A stretch of DNA of 64,000 nt from Gammaproteobacteria bacterium (GCA_018825965.1 JAHKAA010000016.1:1-64000); one strand, 5' to 3'; positions 27,380 to 35,416 are shown, counted from the stretch's first letter. The notes: generated from the letters alone by a model not told the origin. Program-made: numbers and translations.

Positions 27380-28081
27380 TTGAAAGCATGGGGTATTTCT
27401 ATTCTATTTCATATTCTTCTACTCTTAATTGCATTGAACACTCATGTGCCCAATAAAATAGAAGAACCAGGTTCTGTTATTATTACCTCCTACACTTACA
27501 GTCAGGCAAAATCATCGCTCGCTCCAATAACTGAACCAGCCCCCTCCAGGCCAATTGAAAAGATAAGCACTCCGCCCAAGGTTGCGTCACCGGAAAAATC
27601 GAATTCAATTCATAAAGAAAAGGAAAAATCCCAATTAAATAAAACAGTCACTCACACTGCGGCTACAATTCAGCCTCAATCTGCAAATAATTCAATAAAC
27701 ACAAAAACAGAAACAAAAGAAACTCATCAGGGGATAAGCACGGGTTCTGCTGGGTTATCTCTTGCTGAACGAGCACTGGCTGCAGCATCAGGAGCATCTG
27801 CTGCACCACTTCCGGTCTTTAACAGTGATACAACAGAACCATCAGAAAAACCTTTTGTAGCGGACAATACTGGTATAACTCCCGCCATAATTAAAGAGAT
27901 AAAGAGTTATGCCGATGGTTCTGCTTTAGTAAAAGGAGCTAATGGTTGTTGGAAAGTTCCTCCGACAGAGGCTCGCAAAAATGCAATTTGGCTATCAACA
28001 TCAACTAAATGTGAACCAGACACTACAGTTGATGATATTAATAATATATTAGATAAACGAAGAGGCTATACCAGAGAATGA
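27380..28081 (+). CDS. TonB/TolA-like membrane-anchored periplasmic protein
   Basis: The 233-residue protein begins at TTG behind CGGAG. It has one N-terminal membrane helix with the SxxxH pattern (S7-I-L-F-H11) that TonB uses to contact ExbB/ExbD, then a long Pro/Lys/Glu/Ser/Thr-rich linker (about 45-140). It lacks a TonB C-terminal domain; instead the end is a compact segment with two cysteines ('GANGCWKVPP' and 'STKCEPD'). This looks like a relative using the same energised anchor for another periplasmic task. It is on the same strand as the darobactin-like cluster but after a strong terminator, so a link is unproven. Confidence 0.6.
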   Translation: MKAWGISILFHILLLLIALNTHVPNKIEEPGSVIITSYTYSQAKSSLAPITEPAPSRPIEKISTPPKVASPEKSNSIHKEKEKSQLNKTVTHTAATIQPQSANNSINTKTETKETHQGISTGSAGLSLAERALAAASGASAAPLPVFNSDTTEPSEKPFVADNTGITPAIIKEIKSYADGSALVKGANGCWKVPPTEARKNAIWLSTSTKCEPDTTVDDINNILDKRRGYTRE

Positions 28082-28196
28082 CTTCACTGTAACCAGCTAA
28101 GTACTTGCTCTGACGGTGACTGGTTTTGTACTGGTGTCTGCCAGCGAGACATCTCCTTCAATGCCTGATGCATTGATGGCTGACGCCACAGAGCTG

Positions 28197-28553
28197 TCAG
28201 CCGATAACAGCGCTGCCCAGTGTTAATGCACTGATAAGAAAAAAAACCAACCAGGACAAATGTTTACCTTTTGTATAGAAGCCAGACAAAATCCCACTCA
28301 GCGCAAAAACAACACTGACGGTTAATAAAACAGCAGTCGAGTCAGGCTGTACTATAAGCAGTGCGGCAAAACCCAACCAGGCCAAAGTTGTGATATGCCA
28401 GGCAAATCGAAGTGTTCCTTTGGTAAATTGATCACTGCCAAAAAGATGGGGCAGGTTATCCCGCTTAAACAAGCGGCTCAGAATATAGCGCTCTCCAAGA
28501 ATGGAATGCACCAATCCACACAACACGAGTAATAACGACGCAATAATCAGCAC
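28197..28553 (-). CDS. Small multi-helix membrane protein of unknown function
   Basis: The 118-residue protein has four predicted membrane helices. After the first is 'VHSILGERYILSRLF', then a loop 'DNLPHLFGSDQFTKGTLRFAWHI'. Similar uncharacterised proteins of about 120 residues are common in proteobacteria. Function unknown. Convergent with the TonB-like gene. Confidence 0.7.
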   Translation of the reverse strand: MLIIASLLLVLCGLVHSILGERYILSRLFKRDNLPHLFGSDQFTKGTLRFAWHITTLAWLGFAALLIVQPDSTAVLLTVSVVFALSGILSGFYTKGKHLSWLVFFLISALTLGSAVIG

Positions 28554-28612
28554 TATATTTCCTTAAAGGCTTAAGTCTGAATTAAACACGACAACAGACA
28601 GGCGCTGCCTGA

Positions 28613-28873
28613 CTAAAGCCCCGCTTCAACCATAGATTTAATTTTATTCGCTTTCTCAAAATGATTAAGCTTGTGGGTTTTTATCCACCAGGTTGCGGCT
28701 TCCATCAGAAGATCCGGGTCATCATTTTTGTTGGCAAAAAACGCATAAAACGAGACGCCAACTGCCTCCCCCTTGCTCAGTATTTTACCGGCGCACACCC
28801 TGGCAATTTTCTCTCTCAGCTCATCTCTCATCTGCTTGCTCCATTGCCTCAGAACCTCTGGCAGATCTGACAT
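28613..28873 (-). CDS. Small soluble hypothetical protein
   Basis: The 86-residue protein is highly charged and probably all-helical, with 'QMRDELREKIARVCAGKI' and 'TWWIKTHKLNHFEKANKIKSMV'. It has no signal peptide or membrane helix. No family is recognised. It lies 24 bp upstream (on the genome map, left) of a small lipoprotein gene in the same orientation. Confidence 0.6.
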   Translation of the reverse strand: MSDLPEVLRQWSKQMRDELREKIARVCAGKILSKGEAVGVSFYAFFANKNDDPDLLMEAATWWIKTHKLNHFEKANKIKSMVEAGL

Positions 28874-28896
28874 TTGTATAAAACAAAAAAGGTTGT

Positions 28897-29091
28897 CTAG
28901 TCTTCGTCATCCTGGATCTCTTTCACAATTTCTTTTGTCTCTTTACCAATAGCCTTGACGGTATCCCTTGAAGCATGTCCAATTTTTTTGGTGACATCCC
29001 TCGTGGTATGGCCAATAGTTTTGCCCGTCTCTTTGATAGCGGCACATGATGCCAGCAAAGATACAGCCACAGAACAGAGGATAATTTTCAT
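28897..29091 (-). CDS. Small lipoprotein with repeated charged motifs
   Basis: About 64 residues, with lipobox 'LLASC' placing the lipidated Cys at 16. The mature part contains two imperfect copies of an 11-residue unit ('GKTIGHTTRDV' and 'KKIGHASRDTV') and an acidic end 'EIQDDED'. I chose the start at the ATG giving 'MKIILCSV'. A TTG four codons earlier (LNNL) has a better-placed GGAG, and the much longer open frame upstream is unlikely. Small entericidin-like outer-membrane lipoproteins look similar. Confidence 0.65.
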   Translation of the reverse strand: MKIILCSVAVSLLASCAAIKETGKTIGHTTRDVTKKIGHASRDTVKAIGKETKEIVKEIQDDED

Positions 29092-29303
29092 TAGATTATT
29101 CAATTTATAACTCCTGATCCCAAATGCGATAAATCTGACCCAAGCCTGAGTCGACGAGCCAACCTTTAAACTCACTTCGCGGTTTTCCAGTTCCCAGTGC
29201 ACTGGACACGCCTGCTCAATACAGCATTTACCAGTCAAAGCTATTTGTGACTTTTTAACGTCCCACGCCGGCCTGAACTTATACCGCACTCTATGGGTCA
29301 GCT

Positions 29304-30449
29304 TCAGTTGTCAGACAACTTATCTGGTGAATCCTCACCTTGCACTATTGGCAAAATATGATTCCGGCTCAGGCGGTGGTGTGTTGCATTTGCATACTTA
29401 GTGTTGTGTGCGTTCAGCAACAACACGACCAATAAGTCGCGATCCGGAACAAATTGAATGAGTGCAGTGTAACCAAAGTCTGTACTGCCCCCCATTTGAA
29501 TGATGGGCTCCCCCTGGATATCAAGCGTGGAGAAGCTACCCAACAGCCATTTTTCATTGGCCTGAGTAAAGGTTAAATTAGCTGTGTTGTCGGGAAACAG
29601 ACTCCCATCTTTTAGCGCTGCAAACCAGGAGGCTAAATCATCCACTGACGTTAGCATACCCCCAGCGCCTATAAGCGCCCAGGTTAGGCCTTTCTGATAA
29701 GTTGTTTTTCCCTCATCATCACCGCCATATCCACGAGCCAGCTTACTGACCGGAATAGTTGAGTCCTGATAAAAGCCAGTGTCAGCCAGTTTTAACGGAT
29801 TCAGCAGATGCTGCCGAACATACTCCTGAAAGCTTTGATGTGTTGTTTTCTCCACTATGGCGGCCAAAAGCGTATAGGCTGCATTTGAATACGCAATCTT
29901 TTCGCCAGGCGCAGCAATCAATGGCATGGATAAAATTCTGCGTTCTGCCTCTGTTTTATCCATCAATTCAAAGTCTGAATCGTTATGAAAGTTATCCAGA
30001 CCACCAGAGTGACCCAATAACTGCTCAATGGTGACAGGTTTTATAGCATCGGCAGCTTCAGGATATAAATCTCCGACCTTGGTGGACAACTGCAATTTTT
30101 GATTGGCAACAAGCTGAAGTACTGCAGCGGCAGTAAATGTTTTAGCAATAGATCCCATATCCGAGACAGTAGTGATACTGTTTTTTACCCTGTGTTGCCT
30201 GTCTGCACAGCCGTAAGCTGTCTTAAATACAACACTGTTGTTTTGAGCAATAAGCACCTGCCCGGCAAAAGTACCAGCTTTGTGTTCACGCTGAAGTTCA
30301 TCAGCCAAAGCAGTAACCGCTTTGTTATTTGTCTGACTGAGTGGTGCTGTGTCCGTCGTGCAATCAGGTGTTCCACTGCAGCCAGAAACTGCCAATAACA
30401 ACGAAAAAACTGTCCATCGATATAGAAGTTGCAGTGTATTCGTTGCCAT
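29304..30449 (-). CDS. Serine hydrolase of the class C beta-lactamase/DD-peptidase family (lipoprotein)
   Basis: The 381-residue protein has a lipobox-like 'LAVSGCSG' near residue 23, then the serine beta-lactamase-like fold. The SxxK motif is in 'DMGSIAKTFTAAAVLQL' and Tyr-x-Asn in 'IAYSNAAYTLLA'. The third box is degenerate ('QMGGSTDFGYTAL' in place of HTG/KTG). Such proteins are usually esterases or D-aminopeptidases rather than true beta-lactamases. It starts 2 bp after the TonB-domain gene stop and is probably co-transcribed with it. Confidence 0.85.
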   Translation of the reverse strand: MATNTLQLLYRWTVFSLLLAVSGCSGTPDCTTDTAPLSQTNNKAVTALADELQREHKAGTFAGQVLIAQNNSVVFKTAYGCADRQHRVKNSITTVSDMGSIAKTFTAAAVLQLVANQKLQLSTKVGDLYPEAADAIKPVTIEQLLGHSGGLDNFHNDSDFELMDKTEAERRILSMPLIAAPGEKIAYSNAAYTLLAAIVEKTTHQSFQEYVRQHLLNPLKLADTGFYQDSTIPVSKLARGYGGDDEGKTTYQKGLTWALIGAGGMLTSVDDLASWFAALKDGSLFPDNTANLTFTQANEKWLLGSFSTLDIQGEPIIQMGGSTDFGYTALIQFVPDRDLLVVLLLNAHNTKYANATHHRLSRNHILPIVQGEDSPDKLSDN

Positions 30450-30451
30450 CG

Positions 30452-30763
30452 CTATTCAAGATCCCAGTCTAATTGCACTTTCACTCCGGTTTCTGTCACT
30501 GCAACACCATTGACTATTTTTGGCTTGTATTGCCATTTTGATAATGCACAGATAGCCTGTGCATCAAAAACACCTTCTGGTTCAGATTTTATCACCTTGA
30601 TATTCACTGGCTTGCCTTCAGGACTTATATCAAATCCTAATTGCACAAAACCTTCTATACCTTGCCTCGCAGCTGAAATAGGGTAACCACTATCACATGC
30701 TGCTGAATCAGTGGCAAAGGCGCCACCACTAAGAAGGACAAGGGTAAGCAAACATATTTTCAT
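30452..30763 (-). CDS. Periplasmic TonB C-terminal-domain protein
   Basis: The 103-residue protein is a signal peptide (about 1-17) followed directly by a TonB C-terminal domain: 'YPISAARQGIEGFVQLGFDISPEGKPVNIKVIKSEP', a 'FDAQAICALSKWQYKP' helix and strand, and terminal 'TGVKVQLDWDLE'. It lacks the membrane anchor and Pro-rich linker of real TonB. Stand-alone domains like this are common in gammaproteobacteria and of uncertain role. It is coupled to the serine hydrolase gene that follows. Confidence 0.8.
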   Translation of the reverse strand: MKICLLTLVLLSGGAFATDSAACDSGYPISAARQGIEGFVQLGFDISPEGKPVNIKVIKSEPEGVFDAQAICALSKWQYKPKIVNGVAVTETGVKVQLDWDLE

Positions 30764-30829
30764 TATTCAAAATCCTTTTGGGAAAAGAATACCGCCTGCA
30801 AAGGCGAGCAATTGGTTCTAAGTGCAGCG

Positions 30830-31475
30830 CACTTCGTAAGCTATTTTTTGCACAAATCACGACAGATTTTTGCCCCATAGTTTGTCCGTTATGCCATGCA
30901 AAATCACCGGGCACCTCATGACTGGAAAGCATCCAGGCCAGTCCAATATCATCACATTTAGGGTCGTTAAAAGCGGCTGATTTACCGCATCTTCGTAGCT
31001 GCTCCCCATATGATCAGCCAGAAGATCACCCAGCAGTGCAATCCCGATAGTTGAGTAGTTAAACTTACCGCTCTTTAACGGCTTATTGAGCCCATTGAAG
31101 AAATGAGTGTAATCGGCATGGCTGAAATTCCTTAGCGCTTTATCGCCGCTCAGGATAAATCCTTTGAAAGGATCTCGTGGCAAACCTGAGGTATGTGTCG
31201 CCAGCTGCAATAAGGTGGTGTCTTTGGCAAAAGGCAGATCCGGCCTATAGCTGGCTACCTTATTATTGAAATGAACCAAATTATGTTCAGCTAAAACTGC
31301 GAGTAAGGTCGCTGTAAAAGTGTTGCCAACTGCGCCAATTTCAAAAACATCAACCTCAGGTTGCGCTTCAAAGCCATCAGATGAGTGATAAATCATACCC
31401 AATTCCCACGTCCAATTGAGGGATAGAGGATTGAGTCACCCAAGCTTTAATTTTATCTTCAAGCCCTTTATTCAT
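30830..31475 (-). pseudogene. Decayed serine beta-lactamase-family cassette gene
   Basis: Three frames together rebuild a class C-type serine hydrolase: a start at 31475 ('MNKGLEDKIKAWV...IPQLDVGI'), then after a frameshift near 31405 'EVDVFEIGAVGNTFTATLLAVL', then after another near 30935 'VPGDFAWHNGQTMGQ'. The SxxK motif has become A-V-G-N, losing both the nucleophile and the lysine, and YxN reads YST. The reading starts directly beside an attC-like site, so it was a cassette gene. Frameshifts plus lost catalytic residues mean a dead gene. Confidence 0.8.
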
Positions 31476-31588
31476 TCTGATAGTCCCAGGCTAAGCCAAC
31501 AGTCGGTAACCTGGGGCGAACATGGCCAAAGCCCCCCAGCGTTGCAGCTTCAGTGACCGAAGGGACTGAGTTTAGCGTCTTGTTATGC
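31476..31588 (-). repeat. attC site, long form
   Basis: Minus-strand reading starts GCATAAC and folds through AGTCCC / GGGACT pairing over about 110 bp, a VCR-like size. The far core site is degenerate (CTATCAG in place of GTTRRRY). It follows the VOC gene, whose stop lies inside it. Confidence 0.65.
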
Positions 31589-31963
31589 ACCTTTGCCCAC
31601 TTTCCACGGTGGATTCAAACGATTTTCACCAGCACGGTAAAGCTTAATTTTATTCCCTGACGGATCTTTAAGGATCGCTTCTTTCCATAAATACCTTTGC
31701 TCAGAAGGTTGTTGCTCAAACCTGATACCTTTTTGAGAAAGCTGTTGGCAAAGCTCTTCAAGGTTTTCATGTTCAAAATAGATAACAGAATGATTTTCGA
31801 AATCATCCTGTTCTAATGATAGAGAAAATGTGGAGTCGCCGTCCGGGCACGCGAACCGCGCATAATGCGGTGTATCAACAATTTGAGTAAAACCAGGAAT
31901 AAGATAAAACTGCACTGCTTTATCCATGTCTTTTACTGGCAAAGTAACCTGATTAAGATCCAT
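31583..31963 (-). CDS. VOC (glyoxalase/bleomycin-resistance) family protein, cassette gene
   Basis: The 126-residue protein shows the two beta-alpha-beta-beta-beta halves of a VOC domain: 'LNQVTLPVKDMDKAVQFY' and 'EAILKDPSGNKIKLYRAGENR'. Putative metal ligands include the early residue near 'NQVTL' and the late Glu/Leu-Tyr strand. Members range from isomerases to drug-binding proteins, so no substrate is claimed. attC-like sites flank it on both sides. Confidence 0.85.
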   Translation of the reverse strand: MDLNQVTLPVKDMDKAVQFYLIPGFTQIVDTPHYARFACPDGDSTFSLSLEQDDFENHSVIYFEHENLEELCQQLSQKGIRFEQQPSEQRYLWKEAILKDPSGNKIKLYRAGENRLNPPWKVGKGA

Positions 31964-31977
31964 TCAACCTCCTGGTG

Positions 31978-32048
31978 AATAACGACCGCCACACAGACGG
32001 GCAACGTGTTGCGAGTTGAGCTGCAAAGCGGCGTTTTGATGGTTCGGC
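31978..32048 (-). repeat. attC site
   Basis: On the minus strand it runs from GCCGAAC to GTTATTC with internal pairing around GCCGCTTTGC / GCAAC regions, about 71 bp. It lies between the coiled-coil cassette and the VOC cassette. Confidence 0.65.
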
Positions 32049-32091
32049 ACAGATCAAATTTTCGAGGCTTTGCAAAAAAATTACTCAGCCT

Positions 32092-32283
32092 TTATTCCGA
32101 CAGCCGATCGACTTTGCGTTCAAGCTCCTGAACCTGCAATTGAAGTGCTTCAACCTTAAGCTCAAGATTTTTACGGGTTTTGCCATTTTTTACATGAGCT
32201 CTTATCCAATCAGGTAGATCAAATAACTCAATTAAAAACATCATCACTATCATGGCTGCAAGAACACTCACCATCTCCCACAT
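32092..32283 (-). CDS. Small membrane protein with coiled coil, cassette gene
   Basis: About 63 residues: one N-terminal membrane helix (MWEMVSVLAAMIVMMFLIEL), then a basic stretch and a C-terminal coiled coil ('LELKVEALQLQVQELERKVD'). The start at 32283 is preceded by GGAGG at proper spacing. The ATG 12 bp upstream overlaps that ribosome site and is therefore rejected. The layout resembles PspB-like or phage-shock-type small proteins. Flanked by attC-like sites. Confidence 0.7.
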   Translation of the reverse strand: MWEMVSVLAAMIVMMFLIELFDLPDWIRAHVKNGKTRKNLELKVEALQLQVQELERKVDRLSE

Positions 32284-32325
32284 TTGCACCTCCATTTATT
32301 TATGTATCTACACTATAAACCACAG

Positions 32326-32383
32326 CGGTTAACGCATTACGAATGAGCAGCATAAGCCGTCCCGTGCAGGCCAGCTGTCAGCC
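32326..32383 (-). repeat. attC site, partly degenerate
   Basis: The right core GTTAACC (minus strand) is good. The left core is GTCAGCC on the plus strand, one base off GTTAGCC. The stop of the following membrane gene lies in it. Length about 58 bp. Confidence 0.6.
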
Positions 32384-32788
32384 TTGCTTACGTACACTTT
32401 TTAAAGCTGAATAGACGATAAACCAAATTATTAGTGCAGCTAAATTTACGGACAATGAAAAGCTATCAAAGGACAATGAAAAAGTGAATTGAAAACCGAA
32501 ACTCAGAGAAAATAGAAGGTATTCGGTTTCAACTCCAACAACTTGCACACCATAAAGCCACAAACACAGAATCAAGGCTTTTTCGCTTAGCTTATATAGT
32601 CTGTATGTGAAATAGGTATTTAAAACAAGCATAGCCAAAAGAGCAGAAACCAATATATGCATAAAAGTTGCTGATTGGTTTGTTATTAACTGAGTCGTCA
32701 TAAGGCTTATAGTTACGACACCTACGAGGCTGCTTACAGCTAGGGTCCAATACGCCAATTTTGTATTAAAGTTATGATGTAAAAACAT
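32378..32788 (-). CDS. Four-helix membrane protein, cassette gene
   Basis: The 136-residue protein has four hydrophobic helices (about 12-35, 42-62, 70-90 and 110-130) and no soluble domain. No family recognised. It starts 14 bp from one attC-like site and its stop lies in the next, as expected for a single-gene cassette. Confidence 0.65.
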   Translation of the reverse strand: MFLHHNFNTKLAYWTLAVSSLVGVVTISLMTTQLITNQSATFMHILVSALLAMLVLNTYFTYRLYKLSEKALILCLWLYGVQVVGVETEYLLFSLSFGFQFTFSLSFDSFSLSVNLAALIIWFIVYSALKSVRKQG

Positions 32789-32801
32789 ACTTTCCTTGTA
32801 A

Positions 32802-32849
32802 GGCTAACCTATTACTCACCGGTAAATGACAAGCGCCAGTGAGTTATCT
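32802..32849 (-). repeat. attC site, short form
   Basis: Minus-strand AGATAAC ... GTTAGCC, 48 bp. The inner arms TCACTGG / CCGGTGA and flanking TAAC / GTTA pair well, giving the expected near-palindrome with a short terminal structure. Confidence 0.75.
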
Positions 32850-32893
32850 TTCCGATACAGCAACGTGTGAGCCGCTCTGCGGAATTACTTCAT

Positions 32894-33157
32894 TTAATAG
32901 TGATAACGGCACGAAATGATAGTAATAGCCTGATCATCAACTGCATAAACTAAACGGTTTGTATCATCAATGCGGCGTGACCAGAAGCCAGCCAGGTTTT
33001 CTTTTAATGGCTCAGCTTTACCCAGACCTTCAAAAGGTGAGCGCTTTACGTCACTTATAAGTTTGTTTACCCGTTTGAGCGTTTTTTTGTCCTGCCTTTG
33101 CCAATACAAGTAATCGCTCCATGCTTCGTCAGTCCATGAAAGCAAACGACTAGTCAT
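32894..33157 (-). CDS. yoeB: YoeB-family mRNA interferase toxin, cassette gene
   Basis: The 87-residue protein matches YoeB: opening 'LLSWTDEAWSDYLYWQRQDKK', 'KRVNKLISDVKRSPFEGLGKAEPLK', 'GFWSRRIDDTNRLVYAV' and the catalytic C-terminus 'CRYHY'. YoeB cleaves mRNA at the ribosome A site. It overlaps the antitoxin gene by 8 bp, the usual coupled arrangement. In cassette arrays such pairs are known to reduce loss of cassettes. Confidence 0.92.
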   Translation of the reverse strand: MTSRLLSWTDEAWSDYLYWQRQDKKTLKRVNKLISDVKRSPFEGLGKAEPLKENLAGFWSRRIDDTNRLVYAVDDQAITIISCRYHY

Positions 33158-33404
33158 CCATCAGGTCTCTTTGAGTTGCCTGACCAGCTTTGAATTGTTC
33201 AATTGAGCGATTCAAATGTGCAGCATTTGCTGGTGAACGCAGTAAATGCACAGTTTCCATTAAGCTGTTGTAGTAGTCCAGTGACATAACAACAGCATCT
33301 TCTGAATCACGACGAGTAATCACAGCAGTATCAGCATTATTTACCACTGAATCGAGCACTGCTTTTAAGCTATTTCTTGCTTCTGTAAAAGACACAATTC
33401 TCAT
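33150..33404 (-). CDS. yefM: YefM/Phd-family antitoxin, cassette gene
   Basis: The 84-residue protein carries the YefM opening 'MRIVSFTEARNSLKAVLDSV' and 'AVVMSLDYYNSLMETVHLLRSP', followed by a toxin-binding helical tail. It binds the toxin and represses its own promoter. It precedes yoeB with an 8-bp overlap. Confidence 0.92.
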   Translation of the reverse strand: MRIVSFTEARNSLKAVLDSVVNNADTAVITRRDSEDAVVMSLDYYNSLMETVHLLRSPANAAHLNRSIEQFKAGQATQRDLMDD

Positions 33405-33429
33405 AGAACCTCCAGATGTACAACTTAGA

Positions 33430-33736
33430 GGACAAGTATAGAGTTAAAGCCCCGAGTTGTACAGGTAACAAGACATGTCTGTTTGGGTGGCAAACTATAA
33501 GCACAGGCGCGCGAACTTGTGAGCGTCCCGCGACTGCGTATTCCCACGCATGGCGATCGCTCAATAACATTCATGCCGATCGCACAATAAGATCGCAAGC
33601 CGATCACTTTTGCCACTTGATGGGAAACCCTGATCGGCCTCTATGTTATTACGTGACATTTTCTCCCCGCTTCGTTAAACCCGCACTTTTACTCAACAAT
33701 CCCTGAGGAAAGTGCATGTCTGCGAGGCCTATTACT
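33430..33736. mobile_element. Left end of a decayed IS21-type element
   Basis: No gene lies in this 300-bp stretch. GATCG-containing units recur at short distance (GCGATCGC, GCCGATCGC, AGATCGC, GCCGATCAC and TGATCGG between about 33550 and 33640), the sort of repeated terminal sites found at IS21-family ends. An IstA-like pseudogene follows immediately. Exact ends and target duplication cannot be fixed. Confidence 0.5.
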
Positions 33737-34027
33737 ATGAGAAAACTCAAAGAAGTTCTTCGTCTGAAATACCAGGCGTAACTGACACAACAGCAAATTG
33801 CACTGGGCCTGACTATCTCCGCCAGCACTGTGTCCTATTACGTCAATCGCTCTGCTCAGCCTGGGATCCACACCTGGCCGCTCAATGACCTCTGGACTGA
33901 CGTCACGCTGGAGCTGCTATGGCAGGAATATGCTGAACGCAACAGTGCTGATCATTACAGCTACAACCACTTCTGCCGTTTGTACAATGAGTGGGCCAGT
34001 GTGTTGCCCCCCATACGGCAAACCTGA
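33737..34027 (+). pseudogene. IstA-like transposase remnant (IS21 family)
   Basis: From the ATG, the frame reads 'MRKLKEVLRLKYQA', a TAA stop at codon 15, then 'LTQQQIALGLTISASTVSYY', the typical IstA N-terminal helix-turn-helix. It continues into 'LELLWQEYAERNSADHYSYNHFCRLYNEW', also IstA-like. The stretch joining these two parts in intact IstA is missing, and the protein ends at about 95 codons instead of roughly 350-500. No istB follows. The element is a relic lying in the cassette array against its direction. Confidence 0.8.
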
Positions 34028-34033
34028 TATGTT

Positions 34034-34321
34034 TTAATTTAACCGTTTAATAAGTGCTGTCACCCATTTAACTAAATGTTTCTCCTGGACAAAAGCCATA
34101 AACAGCCCAATCAAAGGAAAAAGTGCACAAAATACAACGGCGAACGTTTTTGCATATTTGTCCGTTGTCGGTATGCCATTTATTGTAATCACAGCATGAG
34201 GATCAAAAGCAGCTTGCAAGAAGAAGAAAAGCATCAAGCCACCAATAATTGCCAGTGTGCCGCCTCCAAGCCGACAAAGCCCGATAAGCGTATCTACCTT
34301 TTTCTTTAAAGCTTCGTCCAT
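34034..34321 (-). CDS. Two-helix membrane protein, cassette gene
   Basis: About 95 residues from the ATG at 34321 ('MDEALKKKVDTLIGLCRLGG'), behind AAGG. The longer frame would start inside the attC site. Two membrane helices (about 20-40 and 62-84) flank a short extracytoplasmic loop. No family recognised. No attC is visible on its left, where the IS21 relic begins 7 bp away, so the insertion probably removed it. Confidence 0.65.
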   Translation of the reverse strand: MDEALKKKVDTLIGLCRLGGGTLAIIGGLMLFFFLQAAFDPHAVITINGIPTTDKYAKTFAVVFCALFPLIGLFMAFVQEKHLVKWVTALIKRLN

Positions 34322-34334
34322 ACTCACCTTAATA

Positions 34335-34427
34335 CGTGACGCCCACCACACATGCGGGCAACTTGTTACCAGCCGAACGCTTTAGACGCATTGTCCCGGC
34401 CTTTATTACCTGCTGTGTGGGTTAACC
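34335..34427 (-). repeat. attC site
   Basis: Minus-strand GGTTAAC at one end and GGGCGTCACG at the other, with complementary CCACACAGCAGG / GCATGTGTGGTGG-type arms; about 93 bp. The distal core GTCACGT is a degenerate GTTRRRY. The stop of the GNAT gene lies within it. Confidence 0.7.
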
Positions 34428-34930
34428 AACGCTGTAAGCACATGATCTTCCCACTTATCGTTAATTTTTAAATAATTTTTGGCGAGCCCTTCCTTAACAA
34501 AACCTAAACGCCTAAGCAGTGCTTCTGACCTTTTGTTGCAAGGCATATAATTCGCCATAATTCTATTAAGCTGGAGCTCTGAAAAAGCATAATCAATGGC
34601 ATGGTCGCATAATTTTTTCATCAGCCCAGCACCTTGATATCTCTTTGAAACGGCATAACCCATGTGACACGCCATAAAGGGGCCCCGAACAATATTTGTC
34701 AGAGAACATAAGGCTACAATCTCCATTTCTATTGGATTAAAGCTAATAAAATGCGCTGATTTACCTTCGGCAAGCTCTCTCTCACGCTCTTGTAGTCGCT
34801 GTGTCCATGCATCAGTCGAATGATAGCCTTCTTCTCTGCACGGTTCCCATATATGCAAGTGTTCTTCATTCCTGAGATAAAAGTCAGAAATAAAGGCTGC
34901 ATCATCTGTTGATACAAATCTGATTTCCAT
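34406..34930 (-). CDS. GNAT acetyltransferase, RimJ type, cassette gene
   Basis: About 174 residues with 'MGYAVSKRYQGAGLMKKLCDHAI' for acetyl-CoA binding and 'CNKRSEALLRRLGFVKEGLAKNYLKIN', hallmarks of RimJ-like N-terminal acetyltransferases. The start at 34930 is preferred because the next upstream ATG at 34951 lies in the attC site. It is a typical adaptive cassette enzyme; substrate unknown. Confidence 0.87.
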   Translation of the reverse strand: MEIRFVSTDDAAFISDFYLRNEEHLHIWEPCREEGYHSTDAWTQRLQERERELAEGKSAHFISFNPIEMEIVALCSLTNIVRGPFMACHMGYAVSKRYQGAGLMKKLCDHAIDYAFSELQLNRIMANYMPCNKRSEALLRRLGFVKEGLAKNYLKINDKWEDHVLTALVNPHSR

Positions 34931-34948
34931 GCTTGTCACACTTAATGC

Positions 34949-35009
34949 CATAAACAGCGGCGAGCTTTATCGAGTCTGGCACCGAAGGTGCGATGCTGGC
35001 TTGTTTTAT
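34949..35009 (-). repeat. attC-like site, divergent cores
   Basis: ATAAAAC ... GTTTATG on the minus strand with internal GCCAGCATCGCACC / GGTGCCAGAC pairing, 61 bp. Core sites deviate from consensus but position and fold fit. Confidence 0.55.
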
Positions 35010-35416
35010 CAGAAGTCATAACCTCGCTCTTTTAATATAGTCAGAACTTCACCATGGCCCAGCACGTATGAGGATAAACGTACCTTTTTACCGGATCTGA
35101 ATTTAAGCCTATACCAATACATAGATGCATTAAATTTTGCTGAAACCAGATCATCCCAATTTTCCTTTTTTGTCCCCGTCCAAAGGGTATGAAACGCAAT
35201 ATCGTCCGAATCAAAGCGACCTTTGACTTTGAAATACTCCGCGAAACAGGCGAGTGCAAGAGTAAGAATAAGTAAGCCGTGTTTAAGCTCTCCGCTGGTC
35301 GCCGTCTTTCTGACGGCGTTGGTGAAGATAACCCCAATAACAACTGCAACACATCCACCAATTAATCCTGACGAAATCCATGATTCCAATCTGTACTCCT
35401 TAACTTCAACGCCCAC
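35009..35416 (-). CDS. Membrane protein with PH-like tail, cassette gene
   Basis: A 135-residue frame starts at GTG in the edge of an attC half-site; a later TTG is possible. Two membrane helices (about 15-35 and 45-62) are followed by a soluble part with a beta-rich 'WDDLVSAKFNASMYWYRLKF' and 'KKVRLSSYVLGHGEVLTILKERG', resembling bacterial PH-like domains. Function unknown. Confidence 0.6.
   Translation of the reverse strand: MGVEVKEYRLESWISSGLIGGCVAVVIGVIFTNAVRKTATSGELKHGLLILTLALACFAEYFKVKGRFDSDDIAFHTLWTGTKKENWDDLVSAKFNASMYWYRLKFRSGKKVRLSSYVLGHGEVLTILKERGYDF

Noticed and set aside
30857..31402. Intact beta-lactamase
   Set aside because: The catalytic Ser and Lys are missing and flanking parts are in other frames.
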